Assembly (NCBI GenBank): GCA_964610575.1
Contig: CAZSYX010000098.1
Location: 1 to 10,315 of the forward strand
Direction of reading: 5' to 3'
DNA from: JADJWR01 sp964610575
Lineage (GTDB): Bacteria; Pseudomonadota; Gammaproteobacteria; Burkholderiales; Burkholderiaceae_F
Length of the DNA: 10,315 nt
Made by a program: the position numbers and the translations under genes. The stretch's first letter is position 1; each line of letters starts with the position of its first letter. Shown one piece after another: positions 1-5,718 of this stretch. The notes below the pieces were generated by a model. The model was not told where the DNA came from. It was given only the letters and a program-made list of their open reading frames with translations, and searched no databases.

Positions 1-167
1 GGCATTCCTTCGCCACGCATCTGCTGGAAGCTGGCGTCGACATACGCCGCGTTCAGGAGTTGCTCGGCCACAGCGACGTGAGCACGACGATGATCTACAC
101 CCACGTGCTGAAATCGTCCGCCGCCGGCCTGCCCAGCCCGCTCGACGCACTGCCGGCGCTTCAATGA
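1..167 (+). CDS. intI: Integron integrase (tyrosine recombinase), C-terminal fragment
   Basis: Only the last 55 codons are in the window; reading from base 3, the fragment begins HSFATHLLEAG and ends with TGA at 165-167. It carries the second half of the tyrosine-recombinase catalytic domain: the His of HSFATHLL, the GHSD segment with the second catalytic His, and the nucleophilic Tyr in TTMIYTHVL. XerC and XerD end shortly after IYTH, usually as TTQIYTH. Here TTMIYTHVL is followed by a Gly-containing tail and SPLDAL, the ending I know from integron integrases (IntI). IntI proteins recombine attI with attC sites to capture gene cassettes. The gene normally points away from its cassettes, so attI and any cassettes would lie left of the window. 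The IntI-specific extra helix cannot be seen here, so a related phage-type integrase remains possible. Confidence 0.82.
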   Translation, partial: HSFATHLLEAGVDIRRVQELLGHSDVSTTMIYTHVLKSSAAGLPSPLDALPALQ

Positions 168-183
168 CCTCTCAGCGCCGGCA
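151..183. terminator. Perfect 10-bp inverted repeat across convergent stops (candidate two-way terminator)
   Basis: TGCCGGCGCT at 151-160 is exactly reverse-complemented by AGCGCCGGCA at 174-183, with a 13-base loop. The loop holds the integrase stop codon and the first two bases of the reverse-complemented stop of the PLP gene. A GC-rich stem between convergent genes suits a bidirectional terminator, but neither side has a real T-run, so intrinsic termination is unproven. It is not an attC site: no GTTRRRY/RYYYAAC core pair flanks it. Confidence 0.4.
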
Positions 184-1263
184 TTCCTGCACGTCCCACC
201 GCTGCGGCTCGCTGCGTCCGAAGAACGCCTCGATCCGCGGTAGATAGGGTTGCGGGTCGATCCCGTTGGCCTTCAGCCAGGCATCGTCGTAGTAGCTGTG
301 CGCGTATCTCTCGCCACCATCGCACATCACCAGCACCACCGAACCCTCCTCCCCCGCCTGCGCCATCCGCTGCAGCAGCGGCAGCGCGCCGTACAGGATG
401 GTGCCGGTGGAGCCGCCGGCGCGGCGGCCGATCACCTGCTGCAGCCAGTGGATGGCGGCGATGGAGGCGGCATCCGGCACCTTGACCATCGCGTCGATCG
501 AATCGCGCATGAACGAGGCCTCGACCCGCGGCCGGCCGATGCCCTCGATGCGCGAGCCGCGTTCGCAGGTCAGGCTACGGTCGCCGCTGGCGTAGTAGTC
601 GAAGAACACCGAGTCCTCGGGATCGGCGACCACCACTTCGGTGGCCCGGCGGCGGTAGCGCACGTAGCGGCTGAAGGTGGCCGGCGTGCCGCCGGTGCCG
701 GCGGCGCAGACGATGTAGCGCGGCTCCGGATGCGGCTCCAGCGCCATCTGCGCGAACACCGACTCGGCGATGTTGTTGTTGCCGCGCCAGTCGGTGGCGC
801 GCTCGGCGTAGGTGAACTGGTCCATGTAGTGGCCGCTGCTCGCCGAAGCCAGCTTCGCGGCAGCGTCGTAGATCTCCGCGGCCCCTTCGACGAAATGGCA
901 GCGGCCGCCGTAGAACTCGATGGCGGCGATCTTTTCCGGCGAAGTGGCGCGCGGCATCACCGCCACGAACGGCAGCCCGAGCAGGCGCGCGAAGTAGGCC
1001 TCGGAGACCGCGGTCGAGCCGCTGGAGGCTTCGACGATCGTCGTGCCCTCGTTGATCCAGCCGTTTGCAAGCGCGTAGAGAAAGAGCGAGCGCGCCAGCC
1101 GGTGTTTCAGGCTGCCCGTCGGGTGGCTCGACTCGTCCTTCAGATACACGTGCACGCCCGGCAGCGCGGGCAGCGGCAGCGGGAGCAGGTGCGTGTCGGC
1201 GCTGCGGTTGAAGTCCGCCTCGATGATGCGGACGGCGTTGCTGATCCAGGTGCGGGAGGACAT
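172..1263 (-). CDS. cds1: PLP-dependent cysteine synthase-family enzyme, Cds1-like (putative L-cysteine desulfhydrase)
   Basis: This 363-residue fold-type II PLP enzyme belongs to the cysteine synthase/cystathionine beta-synthase superfamily. The PLP lysine is K53 in HPTGSLKHRLA; the substrate loop SSGSTA is at 80-85 and the phosphate-binding loop GTGGT at 189-193. Other conserved-looking blocks are DQFTYAERATDWRGNNNIAES (from about 148), GSRIEGIGRPRVE and CDGGERYAHSYYDDAWL near the C-terminus. These blocks and the length match the group containing mycobacterial Cds1, a cysteine desulfhydrase releasing H2S, pyruvate and ammonia. The substrate here is therefore inferred, and synthase activity is not excluded. 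The protein is probably cytosolic. The ATG start lacks a clear Shine-Dalgarno, but RTWISNAVRIIEAD just after it looks like a genuine family N-terminus. It converges with the integrase gene, four bases apart, and diverges from the membrane acyltransferase gene. No cysteine-metabolism neighbours are visible. Confidence 0.88.
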   Translation of the reverse strand: MSSRTWISNAVRIIEADFNRSADTHLLPLPLPALPGVHVYLKDESSHPTGSLKHRLARSLFLYALANGWINEGTTIVEASSGSTAVSEAYFARLLGLPFVAVMPRATSPEKIAAIEFYGGRCHFVEGAAEIYDAAAKLASASSGHYMDQFTYAERATDWRGNNNIAESVFAQMALEPHPEPRYIVCAAGTGGTPATFSRYVRYRRRATEVVVADPEDSVFFDYYASGDRSLTCERGSRIEGIGRPRVEASFMRDSIDAMVKVPDAASIAAIHWLQQVIGRRAGGSTGTILYGALPLLQRMAQAGEEGSVVLVMCDGGERYAHSYYDDAWLKANGIDPQPYLPRIEAFFGRSEPQRWDVQECRR

Positions 1264-1328
1264 GAGCGTGGGGGAGCGGTCGCGTTGACTCGGCGCAGTG
1301 TAGGCGGCGGCTGCCGGCGGCCGTTAGC
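1264..1328. promoter_or_regulatory. Divergent intergenic region of cds1-like and DUF1624 genes
   Basis: These 65 bases must hold promoters for both divergent genes. On the minus strand TACACT (complement of 1297-1302) is a possible -10 box for the PLP gene, about 33 bases before its ATG, but no good -35 lies at the right distance. On the plus strand TTGACT at 1285-1290 resembles a -35 box, yet no AT-rich -10 follows 16-18 bases later. Neither start codon has a convincing Shine-Dalgarno. The promoter assignment is weak. Confidence 0.3.
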
Positions 1329-2072
1329 ATGGCGGCCGCAGACATGAATGATTCGCTCTCCCCTCGCCTGCCCCTGATCGACGCGCTGCGCGGCTTCGCG
1401 GTCGCGCAGATGATCGTCTATCACTTCATCTACGACCTCAACTACTTCGGCTGGCTGCACCTGGCGATGACCCGCGACCAGCCGTGGGTCGGCTGGCGCA
1501 CGGCGATCGTGTCGCAGTTCCTGCTGCTGGTCGGCGCGAGCCTCGTGCTGCGGCTGGCGCACAGGCCGGACTGGCGCGAGTTCTGGTGGCGCTGGGCGCA
1601 GGTGGCCGCCGCGGCGGCGCTGGTGTCTCTGGGCAGCTGGCTCATGTTCGAGCAGCGCTGGATCTACATCGGCATCCTGCACTTCATCGCCGTCGCACTG
1701 ATCATCGCCCGCGCTCTGGCGCCGCTGCGCGAGTGGAACTTCGCGCTCGCCGCCGGCGCGTTCGTCGCGTGGTGGCTTTATCGCGACCCGGCCTTCAACG
1801 CGTTCCCGGCAAACGTCATCGGCTTCGTCACCATCAAGCCGCGCACCGAGGATTACGTGCCGCTGTTTCCATGGATTGCGCTGGTGCTCGCCGGGCTCGG
1901 CCTCGGCGCGCTGTGGCAGCGGCGCGGCTTCGCGCTCACGCCGCGCTGGCAGGCACTGAACGCGCGGCCGCCGCGGCTGCTGGTGCTCGCCGGAACCTGG
2001 GCGCTGACCGTGTACCTGATCCACCAGCCGATCATGATCGGCCTGCTGTGGCTGGTCAGGCGACTGGCTTGA
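1329..2072 (+). CDS. DUF1624 / heparan-alpha-glucosaminide N-acetyltransferase-like membrane protein
   Basis: This 247-residue polytopic inner-membrane protein opens with the family signature LIDALRGFAVAQMIVYHF (about residues 16-33) followed by YDL. About seven hydrophobic segments follow, around 20-36, 57-75, 89-106, 111-128, 136-150, 178-195 and 208-228. Conserved-type polar residues within or next to them include H32, H118 in GILHFIA, D175 and P178 in DYVPLFPW, and H222 in YLIHQP. DUF1624 proteins are related to the lysosomal acetyltransferase HGSNAT, which moves acetyl groups across a membrane onto sugar amines; the bacterial substrate is unknown. A second in-frame ATG at 1344 (MNDSL) is an equally plausible start, since neither ATG has a visible ribosome site. 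The 3' end overlaps the convergent cation-efflux gene by 17 bases. It appears to be a single-gene transcript. Confidence 0.82.
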   Translation: MAAADMNDSLSPRLPLIDALRGFAVAQMIVYHFIYDLNYFGWLHLAMTRDQPWVGWRTAIVSQFLLLVGASLVLRLAHRPDWREFWWRWAQVAAAAALVSLGSWLMFEQRWIYIGILHFIAVALIIARALAPLREWNFALAAGAFVAWWLYRDPAFNAFPANVIGFVTIKPRTEDYVPLFPWIALVLAGLGLGALWQRRGFALTPRWQALNARPPRLLVLAGTWALTVYLIHQPIMIGLLWLVRRLA

Positions 2073-3015
2073 CGAGTGCAGCGGGTTGCGGAGCGTCGCG
2101 GCGCAGCCATTCGGGCTGCAGCGTGATGTGGTCGATGCCGAAATCGCGCCGCATCAGGTGCCGCACCTGGTGCAGGATCACCGGCCAGCGCTCGATGTCG
2201 TCGACCAGCACGTGCGCCGACAGCGCGCCGCGCCCCGGCACCATCGCCCACACGTGCAGGTCGTGCACCGAGACGATGCCCGGCACCTGCGCCAGCGACA
2301 GGCCGACCTTCTTGTAGTCCACGCCGTGCGGCACGCTGTCGAGCAGCACGAAGGTGGTCTCGCGCAGGACGCCGAAGGTCGAGCGCAGGATCAGCGCGGC
2401 GACGAACATCGACAGCAGCGGGTCGGCCATCAGCGGCCCGCCGAAATAGATCACCAGGCCGGCGACGATCGCCGCGATCGAGCCGAGCAGGTCGCCCATC
2501 ACGTGGATCAGCGCCGCGCGCGTGTTGACGTTCTCGCGGTCGCGCGACAGCGCCCAGGCCACCAGGACGTTGATCAGCAGGCCGATGCCGGCGATCAAGA
2601 ACACGCCCAGCCCCTTGACCGGCACCGGGCTGGTCAGCCGGTCGATCGCCTCGTAGAAGATCCACGCCACCACGCCGAGCATGGCCAGCGCGTTGACGAA
2701 GGCGGCGATGACCTCCACGCGTGCCAGCCCGAACGAGTGGCGGTCCGACACCGGCCGGCGGGCGATGAAGTTGGCGGCCAGCGCGAAAAGCAGCGCCGCC
2801 GAATCGGTCGCCATGTGGCCGGCGTCGGCCAGCAGCGCCAGCGAGCCCGACCACAGGCCGCCTGCCAGCTCGATCACCGCGTAGCCGAGCGTGAGCGCGA
2901 CGGCGATCGCCAGCGGGCGCGCGCCGTGCGGCCGCGACTGGTGCGTCCAGACGCTGTCGCCGCGCTCGTGGCCGCCGAAGTGGTTGTCTTCGAAGTGCCG
3001 ATGGGCGCCGCTCAT
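2056..3015 (-). CDS. Cation diffusion facilitator, CzcD/ZitB-like Zn2+ (Co2+, Cd2+) exporter
   Basis: This 319-residue protein has the full CDF layout. A His-containing cytoplasmic N-terminus (H5, H7, H12, H16, H25, H30) precedes six membrane segments between about 33 and 215, then a cytosolic domain with VHDLHVWAM. The metal site motifs HxxxD are present in TM2 (H67, D71 in ADAGHMATD) and TM5 (H170, D174 in HVMGDLLGS). That His/Asp pairing is typical of zinc-transporting CzcD/ZitB members, whereas Mn or Fe groups use Asp-rich motifs. The family exports metal from the cytoplasm by proton exchange. The ATG is preceded by GGAGG (complement of 3020-3024) with four bases between, a strong ribosome site. 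It follows scoB by 28 bases on the same strand, so it probably ends the operon, although its function is unrelated to acyl-CoA metabolism. No metal regulator is visible. Confidence 0.9.
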   Translation of the reverse strand: MSGAHRHFEDNHFGGHERGDSVWTHQSRPHGARPLAIAVALTLGYAVIELAGGLWSGSLALLADAGHMATDSAALLFALAANFIARRPVSDRHSFGLARVEVIAAFVNALAMLGVVAWIFYEAIDRLTSPVPVKGLGVFLIAGIGLLINVLVAWALSRDRENVNTRAALIHVMGDLLGSIAAIVAGLVIYFGGPLMADPLLSMFVAALILRSTFGVLRETTFVLLDSVPHGVDYKKVGLSLAQVPGIVSVHDLHVWAMVPGRGALSAHVLVDDIERWPVILHQVRHLMRRDFGIDHITLQPEWLRRDAPQPAALVKPVA

Positions 3016-3043
3016 CGCGCCTCCGTTCAGCAGGCCGCGGCCT

Positions 3044-3694
3044 TCAGGCCTTTGCTCCCAGGTGCGACAGGTGCACGTGGCAGCCGGTCTTCAACCGCAC
3101 TTCCTCGGGCTTCACGCCGGGCGCCAGCTCGACCGCCTTCAAGCCGTCCTCGGTAACGTCGAACACGCCCAGGTCGGTGACCAGGCGGTTGACCACGCCG
3201 ACACCGGTCAGCGGCAGCGTGCATTTCTGCAGGATCTTGTGCTCGCCGTTCTTGGCGCAGTGCTCCATCAGCACCACCACGCGCCCGACGCCGGCGACCA
3301 GGTCCATCGCGCCGCCCATGCCCTTGACCAGCTTGCCGGGGATCATCCAGTTGGCGAGATCGCCCTTCTCGCTCACCTGCATCGCGCCAAGGATGGCGAG
3401 GTTGATGTGGCCGCCGCGGATCATCGCGAACGAATCGGCGCTGGAGAAGTAGCTCGACCCCGGCAGCGCGGTGACCAGCTGCTTGCCGGCGTTGATGAGA
3501 TCGGCGTCGACCTCCTCCTCGGTCGGGAAGGGGCCGATGCCCATCAGCCCGTTCTCCGACTGCAGCATCACGCTCATGCCGGGCGGGATGTAGTTGGCCA
3601 CCAGGGTCGGCAGGCCGATGCCGAGGTTCACATAGAAGCCGTCGCGCAGTTCCTGCGCCGCGCGCTCGGCCATTTCTTCACGGGTCCAGGCCAT
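3044..3694 (-). CDS. scoB: 3-oxoacid CoA-transferase, subunit B
   Basis: This 216-residue class I CoA-transferase beta subunit has the usual length for ScoB/AtoA/PcaJ. The catalytic glutamate, which forms the enzyme-CoA thioester, is E47 in LQSENGLMGIG. Other family blocks are NLGIGLPT (23-30), FAMIRGGHINLAILGAMQV and KGMGGAMDLVAGV. With subunit A it moves CoA from a donor, usually succinyl-CoA, to a 3-oxoacid such as acetoacetate; sequence alone does not separate acetoacetate from 3-oxoadipate. The closely ScoA-like partner and absence of catechol-pathway genes favour acetoacetate or a similar short 3-oxoacid. Translation probably couples to scoA: its AGGAGA ribosome site (complement of 3701-3706) overlaps the scoA stop codon, with ten bases between the genes. 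The CDF gene follows it. Confidence 0.93.
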   Translation of the reverse strand: MAWTREEMAERAAQELRDGFYVNLGIGLPTLVANYIPPGMSVMLQSENGLMGIGPFPTEEEVDADLINAGKQLVTALPGSSYFSSADSFAMIRGGHINLAILGAMQVSEKGDLANWMIPGKLVKGMGGAMDLVAGVGRVVVLMEHCAKNGEHKILQKCTLPLTGVGVVNRLVTDLGVFDVTEDGLKAVELAPGVKPEEVRLKTGCHVHLSHLGAKA

Positions 3695-3700
3695 CTTCGG

Positions 3701-3706
3701 TCTCCT
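3701..3706 (-). promoter_or_regulatory. scoB ribosome binding site overlapping the scoA stop
   Basis: On the minus strand AGGAGA occurs here, six bases before the scoB ATG, and shares its first two bases with the scoA TAG. This arrangement favours translational coupling and equal output of the two CoA-transferase subunits. Confidence 0.75.
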
Positions 3707-4418
3707 AGGCTTTGGCGCGCACGGTGCGCTGCTCGATGCGTTTCTCCGGCTTGCTGTTCAGCACCAGCCGCTGCACGAAGATGCCGGGCGTATGCACGTG
3801 TTCGGGATCGATCGCGCCGTTCTCGACGATCTGCTCCACCTCGGCGATCGTCACCCTGCCGCACATTGCCACCACCGGGTTGAAGTTGCGCGAGGTCTTG
3901 CGATAGACGAGGTTGCCCTCCTTGTCGGCCTTCCACGCCTTGACCAGCGACACATCGGCGCGGATGCCGCGCTCCATGATGTAGTGGCGGCCGGCCCACG
4001 GGCCGTCGAACTCGCGCGCCTCCTTGCCCTCGGCGATCACGGTGCCGTAGCCGGTGGCGGTGAAGAAGGCGGGGATGCCCGCGCCGCCGGCACGCATGCG
4101 CTCGGCCAGCGTGCCCTGCGGCGTGAACTCCAGCTCGAGTTCGCCGGACAGGAACTGCCGCTCGAATTCCTTGTTCTCGCCGACGTAGGAGGCGATCATC
4201 TTCTTCACCTGCCGGGTGGCGAGCAGCACGCCGAGGCCGAAGTTGTCGACACCGGCGTTGTTGCTGACGCAGGTGAGGTTCCTGACTCCCGTATCGCGAA
4301 GTGCGGCGATCAGCGCCTCAGGAATGCCGCACAGGCCGAAGCCGCCGACGGCGATCGTCTGGCCATCCTTGACGACGCCGGCGAGCGCCGCCGCCGCCGA
4401 TGGATAGGTCTTGTTCAT
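3705..4418 (-). CDS. scoA: 3-oxoacid CoA-transferase, subunit A
   Basis: This 237-residue class I CoA-transferase alpha subunit matches the normal ScoA length. The glycine-rich CoA-transferase signature VGGFGLCGIPEALI lies at about 24-37, followed by SNNAG (52-56), then SYVGENKEFERQFLSGELEL and TPQGTLAERMRAGGAGIPAFFT, all typical of succinyl-CoA:3-oxoacid CoA-transferases. It builds the CoA-binding half of the heteromeric enzyme, while the catalytic Glu sits in subunit B. The ATG is preceded by GGAGG (complement of 4424-4428) with five bases between. It lies 33 bases downstream of the thioesterase gene and ten upstream of scoB, so it is read in the middle of the five-gene operon. AtoD or PcaI type activity is the alternative; assignment to acetoacetate is inference. 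Confidence 0.93.
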   Translation of the reverse strand: MNKTYPSAAAALAGVVKDGQTIAVGGFGLCGIPEALIAALRDTGVRNLTCVSNNAGVDNFGLGVLLATRQVKKMIASYVGENKEFERQFLSGELELEFTPQGTLAERMRAGGAGIPAFFTATGYGTVIAEGKEAREFDGPWAGRHYIMERGIRADVSLVKAWKADKEGNLVYRKTSRNFNPVVAMCGRVTIAEVEQIVENGAIDPEHVHTPGIFVQRLVLNSKPEKRIEQRTVRAKA

Positions 4419-4451
4419 TGTTGCCTCCGAAGAATCGCTGCCAGCGAAAGT

Positions 4452-4844
4452 CTAAGAGATCGCTGCCCGGATGCTGTCCGGCCACGGCACCGACTTGCCG
4501 GCCTGGTAGTCGTACCAGACCAGCACGCTGCGTCCGGTGGCGTAGATCACGTCGGGCTCGTCGCTGCGGCCGATGGTGATGTTCAGGTCCAGGCTGGTGC
4601 GGCCGACGCGGGTGACGGTCTGCTCGATCACCGCGATCCCGGGGTAGTTCAGCGCACGGACGAAGTCGCACGAGCAGTGGGCGAGGATCGGCGCGCCCTC
4701 GTTGGGCAGCGTGGCGAAGCCGAACTGCTCGAACCACTGGATCCGCGCCTGCTCCATCAGCCGGAAGTAGGCCACGTTGTTGATGTGGGCCATGGCATCC
4801 ATGTCGCCCCAGCGCAGCGGCACCTCGAGGCGGAAGGTCTTCAC
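4452..4844 (-). CDS. Hotdog-fold acyl-CoA thioesterase (4HBT/YbgC-like)
   Basis: This 130-residue protein is a single 4-hydroxybenzoyl-CoA-thioesterase-type hotdog domain. The motif RWGDMDAMAHINNVAYFRLM (11-30) holds the expected catalytic acid: D16 aligns with the catalytic Asp17 of the Pseudomonas enzyme. It is followed by the helix EQARIQWFEQFG and the strands VTRVGRTSLDLNITI. It should hydrolyse acyl-CoA esters in the cytosol; chain length or aromatic preference cannot be read from the sequence. The start is GTG (complement of 4842-4844), overlapping the SDR stop in a GTGA junction. No ATG lies suitably close upstream, and MKTFRLEVPLRW is a normal family N-terminus. A much longer reading of this frame upstream is spurious because it runs antisense through the SDR and ETF-QO region. 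The gene is translationally coupled to the SDR and precedes scoA by 33 bases. Confidence 0.88.
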   Translation of the reverse strand: MKTFRLEVPLRWGDMDAMAHINNVAYFRLMEQARIQWFEQFGFATLPNEGAPILAHCSCDFVRALNYPGIAVIEQTVTRVGRTSLDLNITIGRSDEPDVIYATGRSVLVWYDYQAGKSVPWPDSIRAAIS

Positions 4845-5611
4845 GTCACGCTCATCCCGTCGTCCACAGCGATGACGGCACCGTTGATGAACTGCGATTC
4901 CTCGGCCACCAGCAGCAGCAGCGTGCCGTCGAGGTCGGCGGCGTCGCCGACGCGCCGGCGCGGCAGCATCGCGATCAGCTTCTTGCCGGCATCGGTCTCC
5001 CAGTGTTCGGCGTTGATCTCGGTGCGGATGTAGCCGGGGCAGATCGCGTTGACGTTGATGCCGTAGCGGCCCCACTCCAGCGCCTGCGCACGCGTCATGT
5101 GCACCACCGCCGCCTTGCTCATGCAGTACACGCCGATCTGCGGCAGCACGCGCAGGCCGGCCACCGAGGCGATGTTGACGATGCGGCCGTGGAAGTTCGG
5201 CGTGTCCTTGGCGCGGCCGATCATCTGCCGCGCGACTGCCTGGGCGACGAAGAACGAGCCGCGCACGTTGGTGTTGAAGACGTAGTCGAAGTCGGCCGGC
5301 TCCACTTCCGCGAGCCGCTGCTGCGTCGACACGCCGGAGTTGTTGACCAGGATGTCGATCGGCCCGACCGTCGAGCCGACCTCGTCGATCGCCGCCTTGA
5401 TGGCGTCCTGGTCGGTGACGTCGAGCGCCACCGCATGCGCCTCGCCGCCGGCCGATTCGATCTGCGCCCGCAGTTCCTTCAGCCGATCCATCCTCCGCGC
5501 CGCCAGCACCACCAGCGCGCCATTCGCCGCCAGCACGCGCGCGAAGCGCTCGCCGAGACCACTGCTGGCGCCGGTGACCAGCGCCACCTTTTCTTTGAGG
5601 TTGGTTCTCAT
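4841..5611 (-). CDS. Short-chain dehydrogenase/reductase (SDR), acyl/hydroxyacyl type, substrate unknown
   Basis: This 256-residue classical SDR has the nucleotide-binding TGASSGLG at 13-20, NNSG at 90-93, N115 in NTNVRG, S149 in NIAS, and the catalytic Y162/K166 in YCMSK, so the Asn-Ser-Tyr-Lys tetrad is complete. R39-R40 directly after the second strand (LAARR) suggest NADP(H) preference, an inference from SDR cofactor rules. It reversibly oxidises an alcohol or hydroxyacyl group in the cytosol. It is not close to the 3-hydroxybutyrate dehydrogenases I know, but a hydroxyacid feeding the downstream CoA-transferase is plausible. The chosen ATG (complement of 5609-5611) has GAGGGGG seven bases upstream and starts MRTNLKEKVALVTG, the usual SDR opening. 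A 26-residue longer form starting further upstream has no such support. It is the first gene of the operon. Confidence 0.88.
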   Translation of the reverse strand: MRTNLKEKVALVTGASSGLGERFARVLAANGALVVLAARRMDRLKELRAQIESAGGEAHAVALDVTDQDAIKAAIDEVGSTVGPIDILVNNSGVSTQQRLAEVEPADFDYVFNTNVRGSFFVAQAVARQMIGRAKDTPNFHGRIVNIASVAGLRVLPQIGVYCMSKAAVVHMTRAQALEWGRYGINVNAICPGYIRTEINAEHWETDAGKKLIAMLPRRRVGDAADLDGTLLLLVAEESQFINGAVIAVDDGMSVT

Positions 5612-5663
5612 TGCCCTGCCCCCTCGCGATGAGCAGGGATGATGGCACAGCGGCAAATAGAAT

Positions 5664-5680
5664 CCTTCCTCGACGGAAAG
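5664..5680. promoter_or_regulatory. Imperfect palindrome, possible operator
   Basis: CCTTCC at 5664-5669 and GGAAAG at 5675-5680 form six-base arms with one mismatch around a five-base centre, TCGAC. It lies about midway in the divergent gap, where a regulator could act on both promoters. It matches no operator that I recognise and could occur by chance. Confidence 0.2.
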
Positions 5681-5708
5681 CTCGGACAATCGCAGCAGTC
5701 ATTTGCGC

Positions 5709-5713
5709 GGGAG
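5709..5713 (+). promoter_or_regulatory. Ribosome binding site deciding the ETF-QO start
   Basis: GGGAG lies five bases before the ATG at 5719. This supports MQDIERESMEYDVV as the N-terminus over an ATG 36 codons upstream, whose extra residues look non-coding, and over the internal ATG at 5743. Confidence 0.6.
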
Positions 5714-5718
5714 CGGCG

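Larger units (their letters stand above)
5612..5718. promoter_or_regulatory. Divergent promoter region, SDR operon and ETF-QO gene
   Basis: These 107 bases separate the SDR-led operon from ETF-QO and must drive both. They are less GC-rich than the flanking genes, for example around 5653-5669. I could not place a confident -35/-10 pair on either strand. Shared placement suggests that the two transcripts could be co-regulated by one factor. Confidence 0.45.

Noticed and set aside
151..183. Possible attC or attI recombination site next to the integrase end
   Set aside because: No GTTRRRY or RYYYAAC core sites are present, and attI should lie upstream of intI, not at its 3' end.
250..1347. Long open frame on the plus strand opposite the Cds1-like gene, 365 codons
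   Set aside because: Its product is rich in Arg, Ala, Val and His with no recognisable domain, which is typical of an antisense reading in GC-rich DNA. The minus strand encodes a complete PLP enzyme with all its motifs.
3016..3043. GGCCGCGGCC palindrome and AGGCC repeats between scoB and the CDF gene, as a terminator
   Set aside because: The stem is short, has no T-run after it and leaves almost no room before the CDF ribosome site. Read-through into the CDF gene is more likely.
2086..3156. Long plus-strand open frame opposite the CDF gene
   Set aside because: It gives a low-complexity His/Arg/Gln/Asp-rich product antisense to a complete CDF transporter. It is a composition shadow.
3792..5033. 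413-codon plus-strand open frame spanning scoA, thioesterase and part of the SDR gene in antisense
   Set aside because: It crosses three well-supported genes on the other strand and has no domain signature or ribosome site.
5611..5718. 36-residue N-terminal extension of ETF-QO, possibly a targeting peptide
   Set aside because: The extension occupies the divergent promoter gap and its ATG shares base 5611 with the SDR start codon. The ATG at 5719 has a GGGAG ribosome site and gives the standard protein length.
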